A DNA stretch of 64,000 bases from Corynebacterium casei LMG S-19264 (GTDB lineage Bacteria; Actinomycetota; Actinomycetes; Mycobacteriales; Mycobacteriaceae): positions 2,832,009 through 2,896,008 of the forward strand of contig NZ_CP004350.1 in the NCBI RefSeq assembly GCF_000550785.1, in the 5' to 3' direction. How positions within the stretch are numbered: position 1 is the first letter of the stretch; each line of letters opens with the position of its first letter. Below, one piece after another: positions 54,302 through 62,500 of this stretch. The notes under the pieces were generated by a model. It was not told the DNA's origin and searched no databases. It worked only from the letters and a program-made list of their open reading frames with translations. The position numbers and the translations under genes were made by a program.

Positions 54302-54502
54302 TCAGTCTCCTATCTTGCCTGCGTTCGAGTTGGTGGTGCCGTTATCGTAGCTCCACTCGACGACCTCCCTGGATTGGAACCTCCAGAATGAGCCTTTCCC
54401 ATTGTTGTGCCTCGCGAAACCAGCGCTACTTATAAAGATAGTGCTCTTCGCTACGCTGTGAGCGGTAGCAACGCAGCAAGTCGATAGCCACCACTTGGTC
54501 AC
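54302..54502 (-). CDS. Short uncertain reading frame upstream of the helicase
   Basis: A 66-codon frame ending six bases before the helicase start. The second half (HNNGKGSFWRFQSREVVEWS) looks protein-like; the first half does not. It may be the tail of a lost gene, a small gene of the island, or chance. No recognised family and no strong ribosome binding site. Confidence 0.3.
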   Translation of the reverse strand: MTKWWLSTCCVATAHSVAKSTIFISSAGFARHNNGKGSFWRFQSREVVEWSYDNGTTNSNAGKIGD

Positions 54503-54793
54503 GTTGGTCTCTCCTCAATATCGCAGGGCCCGAGGGCTGGAACGTCGTATTGATTCTACAGAAGCAGCATTAAATGTACCGAGATGCACCACCGATGAAC
54601 TGCGCAAGGCTGCATCAGGGATATTGCTCCTCCGAAAGCTCCGCAAAAAAATTAGCCCCCAATGTCCTTTCTGCATCATCTCTAATGTCCTTACCTACAC
54701 TCCAATACGGTTAACACCGCAGACTGTCCAAGAACGCCCTCAGTCACGATGCTCTCTCGCAGACATATAGGTGCACTGAGCACGTGCATTAAT
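54503..54793. other. Gap at right edge of defence island
   Basis: About 290 bases with no convincing gene, integrase, tRNA or clear attachment site. It must contain the promoter of the leftward helicase operon. Base composition is mixed, and a run of A at about 54643-54651 stands out. Confidence 0.4.
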
Positions 54794-55624
54794 TCAAGCA
54801 AACGCCGATAAGCCGGGGTGTGCATGGTCGTCTGCGTGAGCGCCAAATTGTGACCACCACCAGCTGCCCCATTCGCTCTCCCGGGGATGCCGAGGTGGGG
54901 CTAAGACCTCGTCCACTACGTGAATCTGGGTCACTGGGCTGATGCCGTGAAGAGCATTGAGAAACCACACTGGTCCGGCAGCGAGGTCGTCCGGGAAGAT
55001 GGACGCAAATTCTATCTTCTGTCCGGTCTCGCGGGCACGTTGGAAGACTTGATACAAGGTCACGCTGGGTAGTTGCTTATCCAGCCGGTCGGATAGGACG
55101 AGGACATTGTCCTTCCACAAGGCCAATGCGCCCGTGGTTGTTTCTAGACAAGCGCCGTCGGTGTCACTGATAATGAGGTCATCAACTGCGGTCTCAACAC
55201 CGGCTTTGAGCTCAGCGAATAATGCTAGGTCCGGGCCTTTGAGCAGAGGAGCTACCCGACGGTCATTGCCTGCGCGATAGGCCAAAGTAGTAGTTTCGCG
55301 AACTTCGGGTGCGGGGCGGACTTCGAAGCCAATACACGTAGTTCCGTCGTGAAAATCGAGGAGCGATATCCGGGGAAACAACTCGAGGCTACGGTTGTCG
55401 GGGTTTGATAGATGAGCATTTATCCACTGCCAGACTGCGCGCCCCTGTTGTTCTGAAAAGGCGGCACCTACTGCGGCAACTGACGTATTGAATCGGGCAG
55501 CATGTTGCCCGAGGCCGAAAGACTTTCCGTGGCGATGACGCCAGGAGTCGATCACCAGCAATCGGTAATCCCCCGGGACAGGCAGGGAGCGGAACGCGCC
55601 GTCTTTCCATATCAGTGGGGCCAT
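54794..55624 (-). CDS. pabC: Aminodeoxychorismate lyase-like class IV aminotransferase
   Basis: Predicted 4-amino-4-deoxychorismate lyase, the last step to p-aminobenzoate. The 276-residue protein has the PLP-lysine motif LLKGPDLALFAEL, the glutamate region ISDTDGACLETTTGALALWK, and WFLNALHGISPVTQ near the C-terminus, as in fold-type IV PLP enzymes. The ATG overlaps the pabAB stop (TAATG), which supports the folate assignment over a branched-chain or D-amino acid aminotransferase. Confidence 0.85.
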   Translation of the reverse strand: MAPLIWKDGAFRSLPVPGDYRLLVIDSWRHRHGKSFGLGQHAARFNTSVAAVGAAFSEQQGRAVWQWINAHLSNPDNRSLELFPRISLLDFHDGTTCIGFEVRPAPEVRETTTLAYRAGNDRRVAPLLKGPDLALFAELKAGVETAVDDLIISDTDGACLETTTGALALWKDNVLVLSDRLDKQLPSVTLYQVFQRARETGQKIEFASIFPDDLAAGPVWFLNALHGISPVTQIHVVDEVLAPPRHPRESEWGSWWWSQFGAHADDHAHPGLSAFA

Positions 55625-57738
55625 TAGATTGTCTCCCTATCGGGGACGTTTGCGCCCCAGACTTGAGCGATAGAGCGCAAAAGTGCTGCTGCTTTGAGTT
55701 CTTTCTCGGCATTTTCTTCCACAGCGACAGAATCGAGAACTATAGCTCCACCAGCGCCGACGCTGAGGTTGTCGCCAGCTTTGACGATGGTGCGGATAAC
55801 AATATTTAAGTCCGCCGTGCCGTCGAGTCCCATGTATCCGATGGTGCCCGAATATACTCCGCGCGGTCCGGCTTCTAAAGAATCAATGATGCTCAGCGTG
55901 CGTTCTTTGGGCGCGCCAGTCATGGAACCACCCGGGAAGGTGGCTTCAAGCAGATCGATAAGATCTGCATCGGCCCTTAGTTTGCCCATGACGGTGCTGA
56001 CCAGCTGATGGACAGTCCGGAAAGACTCCACTCCCATGAGCACCGGAACCTCCACAGAGCCGACTTCGCAGACACGGCCCAGGTCATTGCGCAGCAGGTC
56101 CACGATCATCAAATTTTCGGCGCGCGTCTTTGGATCTGTTTGCAGGTAGTAGCTGCGTCGGCGGTCCTCATCAGGGTCTTCTGCGCGCGCAATCGTTCCC
56201 TTAATCGGCTTGCTCGAGACGGTGCCGTCTTGTTCAACTTTGAGGAAGCGCTCCGGTGAAGATGATAGAACCTCCAACTCGTCGCCAAAGGCGCCGAGCT
56301 TGAGGTAGGCCGCGTAAGGTGCAGGATTGTTTCGCCGCAGCTGCCGGTACAAGTCCCAACCATCAACTGCGGCCGAGGTTTCATAGGTATCGGTCAAGCA
56401 GACTTCGTAGCTGTCGCCACGGCGCAGCGCTTTATCTACTTCGCCGATTCGTTCCACGTATTCGTCTGCCGACAGACGCCATTGCCCGTCGAGCTCAGAG
56501 GCTGTGTGCGCAGCGAGCTTCGTAGAACTAGGTAGCGGGGTGTCTTCTAATGATTCTTCGAGCCATTCCATCAGCTGGGCGGTCTCAGCCGTTGGGCCCT
56601 CGATCGCGTCATAGACAACGCATAGATGTGCAATTGCCTGCCGATGATCAAAGACCACAAAAGCCTGCGGAAACACCCAATAGGCATCGGGAGTAACTGC
56701 ACTGTGTAGCCCTGGCCCAACCGTGAGGGCTTTGCACTCAAAGCCTAGAAATCCGACATAGCCGCCAAGAAACGGAAGGGCTGGCAGGTCATGGGTCGCC
56801 ACGGACTCAGCTAGTAGTTCCCGAAGATAGGACAAGATATCAGTCTCAGCACTGAAGGTCTCATCGCCGCGGGCAACTTGAACCATCCCAGTGCTGATGT
56901 CATAGCGAATCGATGCAGCCTTGGAACCTGCATTAGTCCCAAGGATTGAATATCGTCCTGACTCCGTATCCGCGCCTAAGTCTGCGGTTGCGGAGTCGAG
57001 CCAGAATGCATCTTGTGCGTGAGCTTTTAGCCTGGCAAAAGTTGCCTCGCAGTCAATCGCCATGGTGATCGCGCGATGTTCAAGCTTCCACTTCTCAGGC
57101 ACAGATTTAGGGCCTGGGACTACCGGAGCGCTTTCCTTCGGGATTTCTGTTGTGGGCTTTTGCCCCAGGAAGTTTTCCACCAAGGTTCGCCCGTGCTCAG
57201 TCAGGATGGATTCCGGGTGAAATTGCACGCCCCAGTGTGGCTGATCCAGCACTTTCAACGCCATGACCACGCCGTCTTCGGACCACGCCTGCGGCTGGAC
57301 GCGCGTTGTATCAATATCGTCCACGCACAGTGAGTGGTAGCGCACCACCTTGAAATCTTGCGGGATAGTGGCGAATAGTTCGGTTCCAGTGTGGTGGATA
57401 GTGCTGATGAATCCGTGTTTCGGCTCAGGCGCTCTATGGATAGCGGAGCCATTAATGAGAGCTAGTCCCTGGTGTCCAAGGCAGATGCCAAGCACCGGGA
57501 TATCGCTTGCGGCTTCGATGACTTCGCGCGCGGCGTCAAAGTCCTGCGGATCTTCAGGGGTTCCCGGCCCAGGGGAAATCACCACATGGCTGAATTCGCC
57601 AGCGCTTACTCGCTGCGGCAAGCTTTCGCCCTCGGCGTGTTCGGCACGAACCACCAAAGGAGACTGCCCCGCTACTTCGGCAATGAGCTGGTAAAGATTG
57701 AAAGTATAAGAGTCATGATTATCAAGTAGAAGAATCAT
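55624..57738 (-). CDS. pabAB: PabAB, fused aminodeoxychorismate synthase
   Basis: Makes 4-amino-4-deoxychorismate from chorismate and glutamine. The 704-residue protein has an N-terminal glutamine amidotransferase (MILLLDNHDSYTFNLYQLIA; catalytic cysteine in VLGICLGHQGLALINGS; His-Glu in QFHPESILTEHG) and a C-terminal chorismate-binding part with SKPIKGTIARAEDPDEDRRR and PGGSMTGAPKERTLSIIDSL. PIKGT distinguishes it from anthranilate synthase. ATG 57738 is the family start; the frame extends 16 codons further upstream into the terminator. Confidence 0.93.
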   Translation of the reverse strand: MILLLDNHDSYTFNLYQLIAEVAGQSPLVVRAEHAEGESLPQRVSAGEFSHVVISPGPGTPEDPQDFDAAREVIEAASDIPVLGICLGHQGLALINGSAIHRAPEPKHGFISTIHHTGTELFATIPQDFKVVRYHSLCVDDIDTTRVQPQAWSEDGVVMALKVLDQPHWGVQFHPESILTEHGRTLVENFLGQKPTTEIPKESAPVVPGPKSVPEKWKLEHRAITMAIDCEATFARLKAHAQDAFWLDSATADLGADTESGRYSILGTNAGSKAASIRYDISTGMVQVARGDETFSAETDILSYLRELLAESVATHDLPALPFLGGYVGFLGFECKALTVGPGLHSAVTPDAYWVFPQAFVVFDHRQAIAHLCVVYDAIEGPTAETAQLMEWLEESLEDTPLPSSTKLAAHTASELDGQWRLSADEYVERIGEVDKALRRGDSYEVCLTDTYETSAAVDGWDLYRQLRRNNPAPYAAYLKLGAFGDELEVLSSSPERFLKVEQDGTVSSKPIKGTIARAEDPDEDRRRSYYLQTDPKTRAENLMIVDLLRNDLGRVCEVGSVEVPVLMGVESFRTVHQLVSTVMGKLRADADLIDLLEATFPGGSMTGAPKERTLSIIDSLEAGPRGVYSGTIGYMGLDGTADLNIVIRTIVKAGDNLSVGAGGAIVLDSVAVEENAEKELKAAALLRSIAQVWGANVPDRETI

Positions 57739-57762
57739 CGACGCACCCCTGTCTGAACTAGA

Positions 57763-57798
57763 AATGCGGGCTCCGTGGAATACCACGGGGCCCGCATT
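57763..57798 (-). terminator. Strong hairpin terminator after the 28-codon gene
   Basis: A 16-base inverted repeat (AATGCGGGCTCCGTGG and CCACGGGGCCCGCATT, tetraloop AATA) with a single G-T pair. It lies 13 bases past the stop of the 28-codon peptide gene and upstream of pabAB on the same strand. It should isolate the peptide transcript and may lower or terminate read-through into pabAB. Confidence 0.8.
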
Positions 57799-57810
57799 AT
57801 TGCGCCGTTC

Positions 57811-57897
57811 TTACATGAACTGAGCAGCAATACCGTTGAGGAACATGACCAAGTAGCTGATCAGTTCGCCGGCGATATCTACAGCACTCGATAGCAT
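57811..57897 (-). CDS. 28-residue amphipathic/hydrophobic peptide
   Basis: A complete reading frame starting MLSSAVDIAGELISYLVM and ending FLNGIAAQFM, with a textbook Shine-Dalgarno AAGGAG (57906-57911) eight bases before the ATG and its own strong terminator. S3/S4, D7, E11, S14 and N21 fall on one helix face, giving an amphipathic helix of net charge about minus two. Size and character recall the very short, leaderless corynebacterial outer-membrane peptides (PorA/PorH, 45-57 residues) and other mycoloylated small proteins, but I find no specific match. It lies between accD4 and pabAB on the same strand. Confidence 0.7.
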   Translation of the reverse strand: MLSSAVDIAGELISYLVMFLNGIAAQFM

Positions 57898-57974
57898 GAG
57901 CGATACTCCTTAATAATTTACGGTGATTCTACTTTTACATATCGTCCCGGGAATAAGCTTATGTTACATCGCAG

Positions 57975-59543
57975 CTACATTGGGGCGATTGGATGTTTCT
58001 TTGGCAGATCAGAAACGTCTTTGGTTGCCAGCTGGCGAAGCGCCTGACGCAAAGCCAGACGGGACTCGCGTGGGCGGACCATAACATCCAGGAAGCCACG
58101 CTCAGCGGCGACATAAGGAGAGGTCATGTTCTCATCGTAGAAGTCCATGAACATCTTCTTGGTCATCTCACGCTGTGCTGGGGTTTCCGCAGCTTCCAGC
58201 TGCTTGCCGGCAATCATGACAACAGCTGCAGCAGAGCCCATCACGGCGATCTGCGCAGTTGGCCACGCCAGGTTGATGTCACCGGACAAGTTCTTAGAAC
58301 CCATCACCGCATATGCGCCACCGAAGGCCTTACGCACGATGAGCGAAACCTTCGGCACGGTTGCCTGCACGCTGGCGAAAGCAAACTTCGCGCCGCGGTG
58401 AATCAGACCGACCTTCTCCTGATCGACACCTGGCATGTAGCCAGGAGTATCTACGACGTAGACCAGCGGGACATTGTAGGCATCACAAATCTGAATGAAG
58501 CGCGCGCCCTTATCGGCAGCATCTGCGTCAATACAGCCCGCCAGGTGCATCGGGTTATTCGCTACGAAACCAACGGTCTTGCCGTCGATACGTCCAAAGG
58601 CCGTGACCATGTTCGGTGCAAAGTTCGGCTGGATTTCGATCAGCTCATCATCATCACCAAGCTGCTCAAGCAGCTCAATCATGTCATAACCGGCGTTGGT
58701 GTCATCCGGCATGAAGGTATCTAGCTCGATGTCTTCACGCAGTTCATCATCGCTCGGCGCGGTGAACTCAGGTGAAGGATCAAAGCACGTCGACGGCAAG
58801 TGATCCAGAAGGTCACGCACGAAATCGAAAGCCTCATCCTCAGAATCCAGGACGGCAGAGACGTTACCGTTAAGCTCCTGCTGGCGTGCGCCACCGAGCT
58901 CAGCGGAAGAAATGTCCTCACCGGTGACCTCACGGATAACCTTGGGGCCGGTGACATACATTTCAGCCTGGCCATCAACGGCAACCACGAAGTCGGTGGT
59001 TACTGGAGCATAGACCGCGCCACCGGCGGACTTGCCCAACATGATAGAAATCTGTGGGGAGCGGCCCGATAGTGGCAGCTGGCGGCGAGAAATCTCAGAG
59101 TACATGGCCAACGATGTCACCGCGTCCTGGATACGGGCGCCGCCCGAGTCCTGGATACCGATGACGGGGCAACCAATCTTGATGGCCATGTCCATGACCT
59201 GGCAGACCTTCTGGCCGAAAGTCACACCGACGGAACCACCGTAGACGGTCTTATCATGCGCGTAGATACACACCGGGCGGCCGGAGATGCGGCCGTAGCC
59301 GGTGACAACACCATCGGAGTAGATAGCGTCCGGGTCATTCGGGGTCTTGCCCAAGGCACCGACCTCTACGAAGGAGCCCTCATCTAGCAGCGCGTTGATG
59401 CGCTGGCGCGGTGTGGAATGACCAGCGTCATCGCGGCGCTTGCGGGAGCGCTCGCTGCCGGGATCCTGCGCCTGCTCGAGGCGGGCTGACAGGTCAGCAA
59501 TCTTTTCCGCAGTGGTAGTCGGCTTATTCGCTGCCGTTGCCAC
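57975..59543 (-). CDS. accD4: AccD4, acyl-CoA carboxylase beta subunit
   Basis: Carboxylates the long acyl chain that Pks13 condenses into mycolic acid, with a biotinylated AccA3 partner. The 522-residue carboxyltransferase shows YGGSVGVTFGQKVCQVMD, IMLGKSAGGAVYAPVTTDF, DTPGYMPGVDQEKVGLIHRG and GGAYAVMGSKNLSGDINLAW. I chose GTG 59543 (VATAANKPTTTAEK) because GGAGAAGATTC precedes it; it overlaps the pks13 stop by 20 bases, so translation is probably coupled. The pks13-accD4 order is the conserved mycolate locus. Confidence 0.93.
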   Translation of the reverse strand: MATAANKPTTTAEKIADLSARLEQAQDPGSERSRKRRDDAGHSTPRQRINALLDEGSFVEVGALGKTPNDPDAIYSDGVVTGYGRISGRPVCIYAHDKTVYGGSVGVTFGQKVCQVMDMAIKIGCPVIGIQDSGGARIQDAVTSLAMYSEISRRQLPLSGRSPQISIMLGKSAGGAVYAPVTTDFVVAVDGQAEMYVTGPKVIREVTGEDISSAELGGARQQELNGNVSAVLDSEDEAFDFVRDLLDHLPSTCFDPSPEFTAPSDDELREDIELDTFMPDDTNAGYDMIELLEQLGDDDELIEIQPNFAPNMVTAFGRIDGKTVGFVANNPMHLAGCIDADAADKGARFIQICDAYNVPLVYVVDTPGYMPGVDQEKVGLIHRGAKFAFASVQATVPKVSLIVRKAFGGAYAVMGSKNLSGDINLAWPTAQIAVMGSAAAVVMIAGKQLEAAETPAQREMTKKMFMDFYDENMTSPYVAAERGFLDVMVRPRESRLALRQALRQLATKDVSDLPKKHPIAPM

Positions 59544-62500
59544 GAATCTTCTCCTCAATCCAGCTATCCATGTGTTTTGCCACGATGCCAATAACTGGCT
59601 CATCTGGGACTGCGAGGTGGTCACCTGGCAGCTGCACAATCTTCAAGTCTTCTACGATAGCGCCCCAACCACCGTCAGGGTCAATGTGCTCATAACGAGG
59701 CTCCAGCTCGATGGCACCATCATGCATGCGCTCGGAACGGAACAGCAGAACCGGTGCGGATACTTCGACCCAGCGGATGAAGTCAATGCTGGACAGAATC
59801 TGGTTATCCACAAAGGATGCGCGCTGGTGCTCAAGAACGCCCGCTGCCAAACCGTGCTCGGAAGCATCGGTGGTTGCCAGCAGCTGCTCCAGCATCTGCA
59901 TCACGGCTGCTTCACCAGCGGATTCCAGAAGCTCATACGGTACTGGGAATTCCAGGCCGTAAGTCTTCTTCGCAAACGCGGCGTAACGCTCCCAACGGGC
60001 CTTGGTTTCTTCCAAAGTATCCGGTGCTGGATCCGAAGGCTGCGTGGTATCGAGCAACGCGATGTACGCGACCTCTACTTCTGGGTGCTTCTTCTCCAAC
60101 TGCAGGGCGACCTCGAATGCGAGTGCGCCGCCGAAGGACCAGCCGCCGAGGATGACCTTGCGGCCACGCGCGTACTTCACGATGTCATCTAGGTACGCTG
60201 CAGCGCGCTCTTCCAAAGTGCCTTCGAGGCGCTCCACACCGTAGACCGCGACATCAGCGCCGAGACGGCGCATCAGTGGCTGGTAGACCACGGTGGTGCC
60301 ACCGGCTGGGTGGAACATGAAGACAGCAGGACCATCAGCTTCGCGCAGCACGCGAATGTTGCCCTCAACCTCAGTTTCAAGCCCTTCACGCACCAGGTCA
60401 GACAATGGCTCGAGTGTCTCCGCGTCCTTCACCTGCTGGGTGGAAATCTCCACGCCGGCACGCTCGGTGAGACGCTCCGCAATCTTTTCCGCCTGCTCAT
60501 CAGTGATCGATGGCAACTCACTGGTCACACCACCGGCAGCTGCGCCGGTAGAGGTTGCCCAGGTGGCAAAGACCATGCGCTCCGATGCATCACGTGGGGC
60601 AACGCCCACCCCAGATGCGTTGGAGGTGGCTGGTTTTTCTTCCATCTGGCCCCCGGCGAAGTCGACCATGTCGACTTCGCTCATGGCTTCAGCTGCTTCT
60701 TCCAAGCCTGCACCCGTCTCCGAAGAGGTTTCTTCCTCAGCGGCTACGTCCTGCGCCGTGGTGGAAGCGGTAACGGAATCACCTTGGGCGACGGCTTCTT
60801 CAACCATCACGATGACATCGGCAAGCGATGCGTCCCGCAAGGCTTGAACCTGCAACTGTGGAATCTGGAAGTCATTTTCCACGCGGTTCTTGATACGCAT
60901 GCCCATCAGGGAATCCAGGCCCAAGTCAATCAATGGGAGCTCACGCGGCAGGTCAGTGACGTCATAGCCCATGGACTCAGACACGATGGTGGCCAGGCGG
61001 TCTTCAACGGATTCCGTTGCCGGATCCCAGCGCACGGCTTCAATATCAGAATTTGCAAAGTCCGAAGGCAGATCTTCATTGTCCTGCAACGCGCTGACAC
61101 CCTGCAGTGGTGCCGGTGCACCACCAAGGTTCAACGTGGAAGCGAAGCCTTCAGCTACCAGCTGGGTTAGCCCACCGACGACGGTGTAGACCGCGATGGA
61201 CAACCCGCCCAGGTTGCGATCCACAACGGTGGTGACTTCACCTTCTGCTGGCAAGACGGCATGCTCTTCGCTGGCGACGACCTGCGCGCCCGCGTTGACT
61301 GTCTCCGCAGCGGATTCCAGAATTGCCAGTGCCGAAGGCGCCTGGTCAGCGTTGGTTGCAAACGCAATCTTGCCGTCTGGCAGATTAACGCGGGTACCTG
61401 GCAGACCAGAAACACCGGACGATGGACGCGCGGAGGTCCAGTAACGCTGCTTCTTAAACTGCGTAAACGGCGCCTTGACCGTCGTCTTGGCCGTGCTTGC
61501 ACCAAAGACATTGCGGAAGTTCACCGGGGTGCCGGTGACGTACAGCTTGGCCAACAGGTCCAGGAGGGACTCGGAAGGATCCACCTTGCGCTTGAGCGAA
61601 ATCAGCAGCTGCGCATCAGCCTTGCCCACGCCAAAGGCTGTGTTCATCATGCCCATCAGCGCGACCGGGTTCGGTGAGATTTCCACCAGCTGGTTGTGGC
61701 CGGCCGCCAAAGCCTGCTCGGTGGCGTCCTGGAAGTACACGGCCTGGCGGGTCATGCGAATCCAGTACTCATCCGTGTGAATGGTGGCACCCGGCTGGTA
61801 GACGGTTGCGCGGTCAACGGAGCTAAACACCGTGGTGTGGATTGGGTGTGGCTCAATGCCTGCGATTTCCGCGGCGAGCTCACCCAAGAATGGTTCCACA
61901 GCAGAGGTGTGGCCCGCGCCCTTCACGTTCATGGCGCGGGCAAACTTGCCCTCATCTTCCAGCTTTTCCACCAAGTCAAGAACTTGCTGGCGTGGTCCAC
62001 CGACTGTGGTCATGCCAGGGCCTGCGTAAACAGCTGGCTCGACATCGCTATCGAGTGCGTCAATTTCAGTGGCGGTCATTTCCACCACTGCCATCGCGCC
62101 CTGGTTTTCTGGAGTCAAGGAAGCTTCGCCCTCACCCATCAGACGTGCACGGTGGCTGGCAATGAGCAGCGCATCCTTGTCATTCAAACCGCCAGCAGCA
62201 TATGCCGCAGCAATTTCACCCATGGACATACCCATGACACCAGCTGGGCGCACACCGAAGTGGGCCAACAGGTCAGTCAGGGCAATCTGAATAGCGGTGA
62301 TTGCTACCTGGGCGGTTTCGGTGTTGTAGGTCTGCGCGTCATCATCGATAAGCTCAAGCAACGACCAGCCGGCCTCAAAGTCAATGGTCTCATTGAGCTC
62401 TTCCAGGCGCTGCGCGAACATCGGCGATACCGCCATGAGGTCCTTGGCCATCTTGCGGTGCTGGGAACCAAAGCCCGAGTACACAAAGACCGGACCGCGG

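Noticed and set aside
42195..54533. GGGCCCGA shared by both island edges (42195-42202 and 54526-54533) as attachment repeats
   Set aside because: Eight bases is within chance in GC-rich DNA, and no integrase is present.
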